Source: Saccharina japonica (lineage: Eukaryota; Sar; Phaeophyceae; Laminariales; Laminariaceae). From it: a stretch of DNA of 64,000 bases. Both the position numbers and the translations under genes were made by a program. The stretch is from assembly GCA_008828725.1 (NCBI GenBank), contig MEHQ01001459.1:186001-250000 (forward strand), given 5' to 3'. Below are positions 1 through 13,676 of the stretch, one piece after another. How positions within the stretch are numbered: the stretch's first letter is position 1; the number at the start of each line of letters is the position of its first letter. The notes below the pieces were generated by a model that did not search any database, was not told the DNA's origin, and saw nothing but the letters and a program-made list of their open reading frames with translations.

Positions 1-459
1 TCAATGCGACTGGCCATGAACGGTATCGACCGCTTCGAGATGAATGACGCTGCCAGAATTTCCCCCTGATGCGCTCCTCGAAAGACACGAGTTGCCTGTT
101 CTGCCTGAAACATTCCGCAGACAGCCGAGTTGCCTGTATGTAACACGGGTTCCATTGTTTGCTTACTTGCTTGCTCGCTCTGGAAACATTTAAATATAAC
201 CGAGGACCCGTTGAATGCAGCGCTCAGTGCTACCTCCTCGGGGTACTCACAGTGTTGTCAGGGATTCCAAATCGGTGAAGAGGTTTCCTGGAAGTGTCTC
301 CAGCTGGTTGCGCCCAAGATACCTGAGTCGCCACGACGGCAATCGCGATGGCGCGGCGATGAAAAACAGTGAAAGAAGTCGACGTTGTTTTGGGCTTGCA
401 CTGAATTTGGATTATTATCCAAATAATCGTTGACACAAAACGGCCGGTGCTTTATGTTC
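1..459. other. leading stretch without recognisable gene
   Basis: Only short overlapping open frames on both strands are seen, none with a recognisable domain. I found no clear counterpart of this piece in the second half of the window, so the large duplication probably starts just after it. Confidence 0.4.
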
Positions 460-1590
460 TTGGTTATTCCATCTCAACGAGCGCAAGCCTCTACAAGAAA
501 CAGGGCTTTCGCAAACGAGGACCACTGTAACATCGAATGAAACAAACCCCATATTTTGTTTTTGCAACTGTGGTTGCAAGCACCAGTTCCCTGTCGCGGA
601 CCTTTCTCTCAGTGCAACGACAATGCTTTGGGATATGTTGCGACAAACACGTTTTTGGCACAACTGGTGAGCTGTTCGGTGGTGCGATATAAACCTGCTT
701 CTCGCAGTATGATCATTATCGCCATCCTACGGCAGGTCCATTTGTTTGTATTTCCCTGATGCCGCCCTTACGGTCGTCGTTGAGTTTGAGGATATGTTCA
801 ATACGTATTGATCACACTGACTGATCACGAATTTGCCACGTTCCACGGAAACCAGGTGCACTGCATCACGCCCGCCCAGGCTTTCCAGGCGTCGATGACG
901 CAACCTACTTGCCGAGCATATTACGCTGTCGTGCGTAACTGAGCCTGACGAGCAAAGCCACGGCGCGTTTAGGGGTGGTGCCTTATTGTGTGGGCTCCTC
1001 GCATGAGGAGCATCAATATTTCACCCGTGCCATGACTTGGAAGGCGGTCGTTCACGCAAACCAGACCAAGCTTTCTACGAGCGAGTCCTAAAACCTACTG
1101 GTACATCTTTGTTGGCATGCTAGCCGGTAGTCCCTCACTTTTGAGAAGGTTTTTATGTTCAGAAATATATTGCCGCAGATGGGCAAAACCATATGGAGAC
1201 CCCTTTATGGTATACCGTGGGATGAGTCTGACTTCGGGTTAATGCGGAGGGAGGAGAGTGGGCGATGCATCGTTTGTGTACCCGTAGGCATGAGCCCCAA
1301 ACGAGAAAGCAAATACTACGTGAAACCCACTCACAAACCGTCCAGGGACACCATGTTGTCGAAAAGGCCCACTGGAAACGTGGTAAACGCATTTTCTCTC
1401 AGGACCCTGCAGAATCACATGAACATATCGCGAGGAAACGTTTCAACAGGCACTAAATTAACGCAGAGCAAGGCGAGATATCCAACATGACCCATGTTAT
1501 GCCTGGCAGTATACAGATGGTGGCTCGGCGTCGTCCCGTGTCATGTGGACTGCTGGATTGTCGAATTCGCCCGACGAATTTTGACAGGTG

Positions 1591-2145
1591 ATGCAAATGT
1601 ATCATGTCTGTTACGATATACGAACACAGCAGTGGTCCTTCGATCGTGCCGGTTGCCCGACCGCTACATTGACGGTGAAACCGTTTGACACAGACATGAT
1701 TAACCAGCGTGGCGGCGTGCGGCGAAGCGACGTCGCCGCCGTCTTGCCGGTTCTGTTGGCTGGCGCATACCGGCACTATAGAGGGACCACTACCGGAATA
1801 AATATAGTTTTGACAGTTGTTGATACTGTGCTTGACGTCGCCGTTGCGGAGAGCACACCGGTGATGTACATTTCCACCGTAGCTTGGGAGAGCAGGCTTT
1901 GCTACGGCACTGATGCTACGGCATGCTTCTTCCTCGCCGCGTTTAGGTCACTAGGGCGCGGGGGACTAGTTTCAGGTTGGCGCAGCGTCCTAACCATCCC
2001 CATGGGCGTACACACTGCAGAGCCATGGCTCATTTATGCCAAGGTGGGGTACAACATCATGGCACAGTTGTGTGCGGCAGAAATACATGGACATAAACTT
2101 GACGCGCCTACCGCAGCCTCCGTCGCTGACAACCACGATACTTAG
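1591..2145 (+). pseudogene. unrecognised open frame inside copy A
   Basis: This is the longest open frame in the first 20 kb (about 184 codons from the first ATG; the frame also has a GTG one codon earlier). No family is recognised. The corresponding stretch of copy B (about 39.43-39.95 kb) keeps similar residues in the same frame, for example a GGV...VAAV...GA.R.Y stretch, but is broken by several stops. That could be a coding relic or simply aligned DNA read in the same phase. No signal peptide, membrane segment or catalytic motif stands out. The overall chance of a functional protein is low. Confidence 0.2.
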
Positions 2146-3756
2146 CGGCCGGTTGTCCGGGTTTTACGGTCAGTCGGGGCATGGAACCGCGGGCCTAGCG
2201 CTACCCCCGTAGGCGCCGACGCAAGCGTATCGTATCTTCGACTGCTGTTACACTTTCTCGAGGGTAACAACACTGGTCAAACATTATTCCGTGGTATTTC
2301 AATAATAGCCGCATGTTGTCACGAAGGACAACACCACGGGTATAGGCCAACACGCGAGACTTAATGTGTAGTCTCCGTACTATACCAGGTACTCGCCACT
2401 ACTGACGCCAGTTTTCCTTTCGTTACATTGAGCATGAAATCACGACGAAGCTATTGATGCATGGACACGGCTCATCGAGCACTGCCCGTGAGCTCAACCA
2501 CCATGCATGCACTGTGCTATCGTGTTTTTATTTTTATGTTTCCTTGTTCCCTCCTTATGCTCACAACATTTCCAGAGTCGGCGCAAAAGGCTGGAATATC
2601 GAAGCGTCGAGGTTGGCGATGAGACCGGTTGATATACTCCTAAAGAACACGGCAGCCACCGCCAACGAAGCGACACACACGAGAGAGGGGGGGGGAGGGA
2701 GGGAGTATCGAAGTAACATTATAATATGTTAGCGTATCCACGAGGGGTTCTATGTATTTGACGCGAACGGTATGTACGACCTTTATTTAGGCGATTTAGG
2801 TTTGCTGTAATCACATGTAAAGCGGAATAGTTTCTAAACTTATGTCGCAACAAAATGGATACATGACGACACGGGCGCCTCGCGTTTCACGCTGCAACCG
2901 CAAGTTGCGAGCGAGGGCCCGTTCGAGATCAAGGGTTTACTTTAACGTGTCACAACTGTTAGCAAATGACCGAAGACAAACTACCGACTGCTGTGCCGAG
3001 CGCCATCCGAGCTTGCGACGACACCGCTCGATGACATCTATTGGGCACACGCAGACATTACTATCCTTCTACTTCAAGACGAAACACGAGACACCCCTGT
3101 GATTCACGGCCAATACTTCGGGCGAGCTATGTATAGAGACGCCATGCCCTTGGCAGCTGGGAGTGCTGAAAGCGTGATGTTTCATGCTGATAAACCTCCA
3201 GCTGTTTTCGTTTATGTGCTGCGTGGGAATTTTCCGGGAAGGCTGCTTTATCGGATGCTGGGAGGGATTGTTCAGAGGGCCTGTATCGGAAGGGGGCCCG
3301 TCGTATTTAGGTTCGGAGCTGTCTCCGTGCATTGTCTGTCACCATAAAGAAGCCCGCCTACGCATATTTATGCCTAATCCCCTGAATCCGTAAGTGATCT
3401 GTCGGTCTTTCGTTGATATAAAAGATTACCGTGCTTCCTCGGGCTTCTCTCGTCAAATAAGGCCGTTCCACGTTCCCGTAGGGTGTCGAACCCTCAAGGT
3501 GTTATTATAGTAGGTACGTGTTTAACCACAACTATCTTCAATGTGAGCCCAAGCAATACTAACATTCATTCCCGTAGTGATGAATACAACCGCCGGTGGC
3601 GCAATTCCTGTAGTTACGTACGCCATAGGGAAGGTAGGCACATAGTGGTATGCGCAGTGGCTCTCTGGTCGCGGGTGGTCAGAACTGTGGAGCATGGGCC
3701 TGGCTCAAACGTACGAGCCAGCTGCCGATGCTGTCTAGTATGTGATATCGCTCCTA

Positions 3757-3784
3757 TTGCTGCTGCTGCTGCTGCTGCTGCTGA
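3757..3784. repeat. (CTG)n microsatellite
   Basis: About nine consecutive TGC/CTG triplets, followed by a degenerate continuation of TGCTG words to about 3860. Nothing similar stands out at the matching place in copy B. Confidence 0.85.
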
Positions 3785-6700
3785 TGTTGCTACCCCTGCT
3801 GCTTGTTTTTGCTACTGATTTGCTGCTATTGCTGCTGCAATGATGTGGCGCTATTGCTGTTGTCTAGCATGCTGCTTTGTGTGAAGTTCGACGATGACAG
3901 GCTTACACTCCTGGCCATTTCTCGTGCGGACTGTATTTTCCGAGTACTGCTGTATACAGCAGTACAAGTACTTTTTTTACTGTTGTTGCTGTTGTACCCT
4001 TTCCTTCGCGGCCTCCGGTTCCCATGTGCGGCCTTCCGCGTTAAACAAAAGTTCTCGTAGCAGGGCGTGCGGAGCCGAGCACCGCGTACCGTCTATATGT
4101 ACATACGTTTGGGGTTGGTACTTGTCGGCCCGACTCCCCTGGGCACTCCTCTCTCCACTTCCTCTCGTCGATATTCATGATATTCGACAGTTGTGGCACC
4201 CCAGTGAAAGCGCCGATACCAGTGGGAAGTGGACAACGTAACCGCCAAGGTCTTAACGTGACGTCACTGAGTAGGCCAATTGATAGTGCCACGTTTTCAA
4301 TTTTGTTGGATTGTACGAGTGCGTAGACCACCCGTTGGGGTTAGGTCATTAGGGCTTTATGGGAGTGCGTAAGCGGTCCGATATCGGCAGCGCAGTGCTG
4401 TCGCACAAAGTTGTATCGATCCTCAAAACACATCGTCGAGAGCCTCTCTGTCGAAAGGAAATTAACACGGACTTCGAAGAAACAATGGAAATATACAGTG
4501 AAAACGTTCTATCATAGAATGTGAAGCCATCAAAACGCTCAAGACCATCAGCAACACGAGGGAAGATATGGAAAAGCGATCTCTGGTGTCAATACATCAC
4601 CAACACGATATAAACCATAAATTACACCAGGTAACGTTCGTCGAGCCTAGAAGTCGGGGTCGTGTTCACTTTCATTCTTTGACCAGGACGGCGGCACCCG
4701 CACGTCCCCCAAAATCAGGTACCACTGACAAACAAACGCCGCCGCTCGCCAGGAGGCGGGTTGAGGGTGGCCTGAAAACGACACTCACAATAACGTCACA
4801 GCCTCCATGGATTCGAACAAGTCCGAAGGTAGCATTGTAAAGGCGTCGCCTATGAGGCGTCTGGAAGATGGCGTGTATCGCGGGGGGCAGCGAACGAGGG
4901 CAACCATAAACAAGACAAATAAAGGGGAACACCCAACCACCGTTAGCTCTGAAAAACAGGGGACGGTTGACACGTCACACGAAAGGGGTGCAAACTCATT
5001 TGTTTTCGTATGAGGATCCTGGCTTAAGGTAGCTCGGCATACCACACCCAAACACTGATTATAAGTAATACGTGGTACGCTTAACTCCTTGATCTCCCGG
5101 TGGATATACGGCGGTAATATTCAAATGTGATTTATAACAAACAGGTGTGCCTTAAAAGGCGTGCCGAATGGGGCAGTCTCTCCAATGAAGGGCGCCGCTC
5201 CATCAGTCGGCAACGATTCGTCCAGAACGCGATACCTCTGCTGTAACACGCGCCGGTTTCAGTAAGTGGAATGCGACCGACAGACCCGCGCGATTCGTAC
5301 GCACGCCGATGTAAGGTCCACAGCTGACTACACTCGGATTATTAACCGACAGTGGCTGAACGGCTGAAGAATCTCGCTCGCTAACGACTGGCTTGTTGCA
5401 GGTGACTATGTGCTGCCTACGTACACCGGTACATACCGAAGGTGGACTTCGCATTCGTTAAGGTTTACCCATGTACATACAGTATGCGGCCACGACCCGT
5501 CTTGTTGCACGTGTGTCTTCTGCACACCGTGCGTCATGCCTACTGTAGTTACAGTAGTTGCTACCGCAACGCGCAAGACTACCCACCTATCAATTTCCAT
5601 ATTTTCCATCGTTCCACTGCGTCGTGTATTCCCGTTCATCGTATTCCCGCGAAATGACAGGGGCAGGCTGGCTTGAAACACCAGCGTCGGCATACGTTCG
5701 GGCCGCTTCTGGCGACACATTACGCATCTATCGGGGCACGCATGCTACGGTAGAGGTTCACCATGTTTATGTCTGAGCGTGGTACCTTGAGGAGCTCTGT
5801 ACCTCCTCACCCAAACACTGATTTTAGAGGGAGCTGAGAGAGCTGCCCAATGAACACTCCTATGGCCTATGAAATAAAATGAACAATGTGGCAACACAAG
5901 ACAGAAAGGCCGACGAACTTTGGGTTAAGGATCCCCGTCATCCACAAAACCTTTCAGCCAAAAAAAGGTATCCATACTTCTATCGTAGCATGCTTTGGGG
6001 GTGGTTATTGCCACACGTAACGTGACGTAGTTTACTGTCGCTCTGCTGAAGTGCAACGTATTTGAGAGTTCGGGCTCAAGCACCAACCACCCTTCGAAAT
6101 ACTGGAACTAGGAGTTCGGATGTGCGTGAAACAAAACAACAGTATTTTAGCTGCAAACACGTAACACCTGTCGCCCCTTTGTTCACGTCGCAGTACATAC
6201 CTTTGAATTGATGAAAACAGGGTGTTGCATAGTATGATCATAAACCGACTGTATCAGGGCGACCGCATACCAGCAACACGCGTCGGGGCCAGGGTGATGA
6301 CGACATCTCTGCCAAGATGGAGACTCTGCAAACAAAGGGAAAACTTACACGTCCTGTAGTCCGGCGCGTCCAATTGAATCGAAGCAATCTTCGAGATCGG
6401 AGAGATCTTCGTTCGTTAGACCGCAGTTCTCAAAAAACCTTGTTGGCGAAACAAAAGAACAGGGTAGCAGGTGGTTCATCTCTAACATTGAAAAAGGGTC
6501 TGAAGTTGTGTGTACGGCGAGGTGGACGCAGTCGTTCGTGTATACCAGCAAAGCCCTGATGCGGCACTACAACACGGCTAATCATGTGGGTCGCGTGATG
6601 ACCAGCGTCCCTGGCTCAAGCAGGTCTCAAGACATGTTTATTCTACACCAATTTGGGTTGTTGGACTTGTTGTTTGCACGGTTTTCGACCAGTAAGCATT

Positions 6701-9400
6701 GAAACTCGGTGCTACGTTTCGGTTTGAAAATAATCCTAGGTTGCGGTGTCGTTCGGATTGTTTTAACTTGAATCAGTCGTGGCGTGCGGTTTCGAATTTC
6801 GTTGTTGGTTTTCATATTGTGCAGTGCGACGCGGTGCTGTTGGACATCATACCCTGCGGTGTGGTTCGGTGATAACCAGTCAACACCGCACCGCACCGCA
6901 CCGTTGTCACAGTGTTACTTGATTTTCAAAGCCTCAAGGCATTCTCAACGTTTCCTTTTTTGTGAGAGCCGAATGTTGAGATTCGGGTGCGGGTGTTCTT
7001 TTCCAGAATCGTTCGGTGCGGTCCGGTGGGGTGCGGGTGTTACATTTTGAGGTACCTACGGTGTGGTGCGGGGCAACCTAAGAACAAAATTACCGTGCGG
7101 TACAGTTCGGTTCGGTATCACCGGACCGAGCCGCATTGCACCATATGAAACGGCCGCACCGTGAGAAGTCATGGTATGTTGAAACAGAAGCTCTAGCAAG
7201 GTATACACGAAACTATAAGTAGACGCTGAACTTACAATAAAACAAGTAAAACAAACCAGACGTGCACCTACCGTATCCTTTACGCTAGTTCTGTAGTGTA
7301 TCAACGCTCTAAGACAATCATGTGTTAAGAACAAAATGGCTCTCAAACAAACATCACCATATGTATGGGCTACACAAAATCGCTTTGCAGTCGTAGAAGC
7401 ACGAACGCTGTATCACTCACAGTTGCGTTGCGCCAGCAGCGCATGCGGTATCCGTGAAGCATGCGTTCATCCCTAGGCCGACGCACAAACAAGACAGGGA
7501 CCCATGCAGATGTGCGGGAAGGGACAAGCAGGTCAAATGGCCATGCCTTCGCCGGACCGGGAAACCCGTTATTTGGGTCTCCGCCGGAGAAATGTTTTGG
7601 TTTTAGTCACCACGCGATTGAAGCATGGACGCTCAGACGCAGAATTAGGTTCATCACGTCGCACAAATGCACTGCGCATGTTATTTCTAGACGCGGATAA
7701 CTACACTAAGCGGCGGGACTCGAAGATGCTCCTTCTCGTCGGTGTACGGTACATTTTATGTTTCAAGTGACAGTACGGAGGCTGGGAACGGTGCTAAGTA
7801 TCGAAGCTTGAAACGTCGTCCTATTGAACGGAGTATTGTCGGACAGTGAAACAGCCCATGTGGAGTACATCTCCCCGCAGCGTGCGCATTGTCCCGTGAT
7901 GATCAAGTGACAGCCGTGCCCACTTCGATTAATCTTCTACTGCTCGGGTTTCCTCTTTCATCATTGTCCCTTTGTCTCAGCGTGTTATCTTCCCATGACA
8001 TCAATATTGCATTTGTCTTCCACAATGGTCAGTCACATAAGCGTTTCTTACGCCATCTGTCTCCGCGTGTTCTTCATAGGCGCTCCTGGGTGCCCCTTCT
8101 GCATATATGTTCCCGTGTAGACAACCTTGTCGCGCGTGGGTTTGTCTAACAACCCCCCTACAAGGTCACGCCAACCAGCTCCACTCTCATACTCGGGCTG
8201 TGCTTCGGGCTTCTCTTCAAATCTTCGATGTGCTCATCGCCGACCGGGTGGCGAGGCAACACGTCGCTTGCAGTAGCTCGATGCAGGGAAAGTACATACC
8301 AACTTTCTCTCATACCGTTCATGTTGTGATTCCGTCGAGCTATCGTGAGTTGGTGGACAGGTTTTGACGTTTGGGCTCACCGTGCACGTCGGTACTGAAG
8401 GAAAGCGCCAGTACGGCTGCAAGCATCGCGGTCACCCATGCCATCCCGTGTCCGGGCCTGCTTGCTCGTTGGTTTGAACCTTAGGGGCGTTCTGTGGCCG
8501 AACGAGGATGGCAGACCAAGCGCACAGGCATCGCAATACGTATTCAACAGGTAGGGAGAGGTCGCTGTCACTGGGATTGAGTTTTGGTGGTTTGTTTTTG
8601 CGCAAAACATTAATACTCACGACCGGGCAGGGATGAACAGTGTTCGAAAAGTTAGGCAACCTCACAGGCAAACGCATGCACTACCTGAGTGGCTGCGATA
8701 CTGTTGTACACATATAATCCTACATTGACACATTGATTCTCTACACGCTACGCAGAAGGAAGAGAACGTGGACAATGCGCATACATATATTAATACATAC
8801 GAAGTACGTCATATCCGGCACAATACATGCTTGGAAAGTAAAATCACACGCTGGCCAATACCTGGTAGACAATTGACAATTTATTATCATCAGAATATGG
8901 TGCGATGCATGAGTCTTATTTCGTATTCGGTAACGAGTATCGATTGACATCTTCATCAACATCTCGTCAGGACAATCAGATCGGCACAATCCTTTCCCCG
9001 ATATATTGTTCGGGCAACTGTCGGTAGTCCCTCAGTGAACGCTACGCACCGACAATGTTGTCACCAACAATGTCTATGATACCGATGTGAACCTTGTACA
9101 CCTGTTGCGATCGAATATGGCCACCGATGGGCACCTCCTACAAGCAGTGGTGGCCGGAAATGTCCATCAATGTACACAGCAACGAAAACTGTATTGTGGT
9201 GGACCATGTCTATCGGAGGACACTATCGCCAAGTCTCTTGCCACACACCCGTTGTGCTCTATTTCAGTACAAAATAATACAATCTACAACGACAGGAATA
9301 TATTATATTGCCTTACGTGATACTTGCAGCAGGCATATACAGCAGGATACATATCATATGCGTACCAGCAATGTGTGTGGGCCAGCTGACCCGAGGTATA

Positions 9401-10457
9401 TAAACCAACCCAGTTATTATACCTGGGCGGCGTTTTCCACGAAAGCGCTGACCGCCCGGTCAAAATCGAACGGCGGATCCGTCCCATGAAGGCAAGTGCA
9501 TGGCACGGTTCAGTCGTCGTTGTGTGATATTTATCCCTCCCCACCTAGTGTGAAAGTCCGCATGCAGGAGGCACTGGTGGTCGCGTCTCTCCTGGACGAG
9601 TGAGTAACGTTGGCCCTCAGCGAACAACACAGCATCAGATGCACCACCAAGTCCTCCTGCGGGTCAACGGCTTACACCGCGGACAACATACCGACCGCAT
9701 CATCACCCGTTCATACGTAAAGGCCACGAAGAAGCCACGACGCAAGAGCATCGACACGTCCATCCGTAAACAGCGGATACTCTTTGCCTAGGGCAGTGTA
9801 GCAGAATAACGAAGGTCGCTTACCCAGTCAGGGGAAGTTCGCAACGATAACCGGTGGAGAGAGCGGAAGGCCGAGCGGACAATCAAAGACTAGGCATAGA
9901 TGCCTATAAATTGTCCACGACCTCAGAGTGTTTTGAGTCACCGAGGGATCATGACACACTACTCGTACTGGGAAGGTTACAAGGTTTCAATTCAACACCG
10001 TAAGTGTTCGTTTCGCCACTGACTTACATCGAGGGGGCGTATTGAGTTATGGCCGTTCAGGTCCGTACGTATCTCATTGACGAGCAGTCACTACGCACCG
10101 GTACGTGTGTTTCTTGATAACCTATCTTGGGTATCGGCTTTAAAAAACCAAGGTGGAGAAAATATTGAGTTTTTGCTTTATCCCCACAAACAGATACTAA
10201 ACTAGGGTTGGTAAGCAACTTTTAAAAGTTGTTTTGTTGTTGTTGCGTATTAGGCATGCTTTTCTATAAGTTTAATCAAAGCAACAAAGCCGTGCTTATT
10301 TTGCTTATTTCAGCGGTATGGTTTTTAGTATGGTATAATAATCGCCATAAATATAATTTGTGCAAGGTTCCCCTCCGGGACGTGCCTAGGGGAGTGGCGC
10401 AAGGACGAATCGAGAACCTACTATTAATACAACAGCATGCGCTATTGTAACATACAG
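9401..10457. other. unassigned interval
   Basis: No gene, inverted-repeat element or family member is recognised. Open frames are shorter than 75 codons apart from overhangs of the duplication. Composition shifts to AT-rich from about 10.1 kb. Confidence 0.4.
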
Positions 10458-10631
10458 CAGTACAGGACACCTAATAAGAAACAGGCTAATACGAAAGTCA
10501 GGCTGAGCTTTAGAGGACAATAGGAAATTCTGGAGTCGTTATCTTGAAATTAGTGAAGAAAGCACCCTCTCTAAAAATAAGAAATCCAGCCTGGACCAAT
10601 TTTCCTGTTTCTTATTAGGTGTCCTGTACTG
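10458..10631. mobile_element. MITE-like element, CAGTAC family, copy 1
   Basis: A 174-bp element bounded by a perfect 28-bp terminal inverted repeat beginning CAGTACAGGACACC and ending with CCTGTACTG. The interior has no coding capacity. A related layout with diverged ends occurs at 16,216-16,390 and 26,638-26,936. No convincing target duplication flanks it, so the superfamily is not assigned. Confidence 0.75.
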
Positions 10632-13340
10632 TTCGCATATCATATTGTATTCAATTCGTAGTACATAAATACGACGTTGTTAAATATCTGCGTACTACTG
10701 TTCATAAATGTAGACCTTTTTAGAACTGCACCTGCATTTTTGGGGATAAAAAACGTACTCGGAAACATGGTGGAACCGTTACTATCGACTCGATCATTCT
10801 TAGAGATCCCGCCAATATTTAATTATTATCATTTTCTTTGCCATCCGACAATGTGCAGCATGAGCTTCAACTTTGATCACTCATATGTTTCCCGAATTTA
10901 ATTGTTGTTGAGCTCAAGCTAAGGAAGGTCTATCCCGCACAAAACCGAGGAAACCCGACAAAAAAATGTTTGAAAATACTCCAAGCGTGATACGCTGCAC
11001 ATACACGTATGACACACGGCACACACCGCACACGCACGCACACGTGACACATGTACAGTAGTGGTGGGATAATATTTGCAGAATAAGTAGAAAAGGATGC
11101 ACCAAAGAAAGGGCTGGAACTCTCGACAACACCTGCCTAAGAAACCCACTTGGTTTTGTTACGTACAATACAAAAAAAAGTAGAAAAACAAAGTAAAAAA
11201 AAAGTAGAAAAAAAGCGTGTACGTAGGCATCGCCAAGGATCGAACTCAAGCCTTCAAATCTGAAATCGGACACAGCGACCGTTTGACTACGTTTTCGAAG
11301 ATACATTTTCCATGTACTGGTACAGCAGTATTATTTGTCGCGGCGCGCGTCAGAGGCACGACAGACCGCACACCGCACATACATCATGCAAGCACACCAG
11401 CAGCAGCAGCAGAAGAGAGAGAGGTGGTGGTGTGCCTGATGACGGATGCAAGCCTGCATAAATCAACGACTATTCCACTTAATAGCCACAGCAGTATACG
11501 GTGGACCCGCCACAGGCACGTCTGCTGCGTGTGCTTCTAACCGGGGCTGTGGCGTTGTTCGTATTCGTTGCATGGTGTTTGATGTCTCGTGGATTTCTGG
11601 AGTGAGCTTCGGAAAACTAACGCATAAAACGAAAAATATCAGGACAGTTTAGGTACTCCTATTTATTCCAAACGGTCAATACATTTCCGGTCATAGTGAG
11701 CGTGGGTCTGTCACACACAGCAGCAGATCAGAAAAATTAAGCAGATAGATGGTGTGGATTCTAGACGGCAGGTTCCTCCGATGGACACAGCTAGCCACAC
11801 GCACGGTGTTACCTGCTGGTGCTTATGCAAAGTTGTAACGTTGTGCTCTCTGCACGTTCTGTGGTCAACCTATGGTATACTCGTATGTCGGTCGGCTCTC
11901 CTGTGTGCTCATGACTATGAGCTCGTGGAAATAAGGGGAAAAATAGGGCCAAAAACAAAAAACAGAATAATATTATTTACTGGCACGAATGATACATAAT
12001 ATAACCTCATCATGCAGAGAACCAGCGGAGAGATCCGTACATGAGCATCGATTTGCAGGTATGATACATATACCACGAGTCGGAAAATTCGCAGGCTTCG
12101 ACAAAAGTAACTCGTCACGGTACAGCACGGATCTGAGGCACGCGCATGCATGGTGTAATGCTTGCTGGTGCTGCTGGTGCTGCTGCTGGGCGGCAAGGTT
12201 GGAACATTGAGGTTGTACTGTTTGTAACACGCTGTCTGTGGTGCTGCTGCTGTTCGTGCGTGCTCCCCGTGTTCGCGGCAAGAAACACACAAAAAACGCA
12301 CGACTGAACAAAACCAGGGCCTCACGCGGAGAAACCCGGGAAATCGTCTTATCCACTCCCGCCAAAAAAACAACTTTGAGCGCCCGCCACGCGAGCTACA
12401 GTGCTCGGATCGAGCTCAAACCTCGACCAGCGTGTCCGGCCGGGCTTCCTGTGTCGGGTACTTAGCATTTTGCTGAAAAGTGCTGGTGCGAAGAGAAAAT
12501 CTTCGAAAAGTGCGAACATTTCACAAACATAACTATACATACAGGTTTTAGCATGCCCATTTTAGAATATGTACAAAATAATAAGATGTCTTCTGGTGTA
12601 CAAATAAAGCGTATGGATTTCAGTATATCCCTACAAAAATCGACTTAAAAAAATACTTCGGGGCCTTAGCATGGCATGCTATACGCCATACAAACCAAGT
12701 AAGCAGCTAACTTGCTCAAGCAAAGCAACTAAAAACCGGAACAAGCAACAAGCAAAGTCAAAACCCATTTTTTTGGTTGCTTTTACAAACACTAGACTAA
12801 ACCCTGACGGTATTTAGAGTTTCGCAAAAGGGGAAGAACATACTCATCATGCATCATATATACGTACGAGTACTCGAACATCAAGAATGGGTGCATTTAC
12901 TAAAAAAATAAATACTTGAGCTATTAATAGTGCGGATTACTCATTAAATTCCACTTACGAGTAGCTCGTGCAACAAAGAATGGCGTTCAGGGGTCAGTCC
13001 ACGTATCTATAATAAGGGAAATACGGAAATACTGTACAGTAGAGGTGTTACCCTTTTGCCAATTACCCGGGTACTCGCGAGTATTACCCGGCTTGCTAAT
13101 AGCCGTCACGGGTACGAGTAACGCTTCATACTCGCCGAGTATTTGGGCCCCGCGTACCCGGGTACCCGAGTACCCGGGTACTCGTTAGTTTACGTTGGAA
13201 ACTCCGGGGATGACACCTTATCATCCCCTAAATCACGTCCCCTGGGTAGTACCAGGTATTTCGTACACATTCTTCACGAAACCCTTGTCAAAATGAAAAT
13301 GCAGTCTCACAACGTCTCACTCGTTACACCAGCTTAGTTA
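10632..13340. other. AT-rich noncoding interval
   Basis: No gene is recognised. Short CAG/CTG runs (11,398-11,412; 12,160-12,190), a tRNA-like Pol III promoter stretch (listed separately) and a self-complementary cluster of TACCCGGGTA/ACTCG words at 13,060-13,190 are the only structure seen. A 130-codon minus-strand open frame near 10,914-11,306 is low-complexity, with no recognised domain. Confidence 0.4.
11223..11297 (-). repeat. tRNA-like sequence (Pol III A/B box)
   Basis: On the minus strand an A-box-like TAGTCAAACGGTCG is followed about 30 bases later by GAGTTCGATCC, close to the B-box consensus GGTTCGANNCC. A six-base outer pairing (ACGTAG with CTACGT) brackets it, but the T-stem pairs only through several wobbles. 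It is more likely a decayed tRNA or SINE head than a working tRNA gene. Confidence 0.35.
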
Positions 13341-13676
13341 GGGTCGTTCTTATCGAGCAACGTTTTTCCTAAAAAACCCAGGAAAAGCAAGAAAAACAGT
13401 ATTTATTTGGAAATTTTGGAATTTTAACAGTCTAATGGTATGGGCTAGGAAGGCCGGTAATTACCTCTGTATAGGTAATTGGTCCGTTTTCGTATTACTT
13501 GGATGGCAAGGGGATACTCTGTGTCTCACCCAGTCTTATCACAAGAGGGCAAAATATTTGGAAGGCGTCGCATTCCAATATTTGGACATAATGTTTGAAA
13601 AAATTGGAAATACTACAAAGGGCGCGGAAAAATTAGATGGAATTATTGGAAAAAAGTTGCTCGATAAGAACGACCC
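13341..13676. mobile_element. Tourist/PIF-Harbinger-like MITE
   Basis: A 336-bp element with inverted ends of about 30 bp starting GGGTCGTTCTTATCGAGCAA on both sides, flanked by the trinucleotide TTA at 13,338-13,340 and 13,677-13,679. A three-base TTA target duplication with G-rich ends is the pattern of the PIF/Harbinger superfamily (known of the family). The 81-codon open frame inside it looks incidental: no transposase motif is visible. Confidence 0.75.

Larger units (their letters stand above)
460..9400 (+). repeat. large diverged segmental duplication, copy A
   Basis: This block lines up in order and orientation with about 34.8-47.8 kb. Shared anchors seen by eye include 1340/39175, 1581/39429 (GATGCAAATGTATCATGTCT in both), 2370/41745, 4690/43195, 6010/44410, 7500/45640 and 9196/47700. 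Identity is patchy, by eye near 70-80 percent, with many small indels, so the duplication is old. Copy A lacks the SINEs, foldback and inverted-repeat element that interrupt copy B. No intact gene is recognised in it. It could be a decayed large mobile element, an old gene region or plain segmental duplication. Confidence 0.75.

Noticed and set aside
6700..7150. telomere-like or regulatory GTGCGG/CCGCAC cluster
   Set aside because: The words are irregular, not tandem over any length, and occur in diverged form in copy B at 45.0-45.3 kb, so they are part of the duplication.
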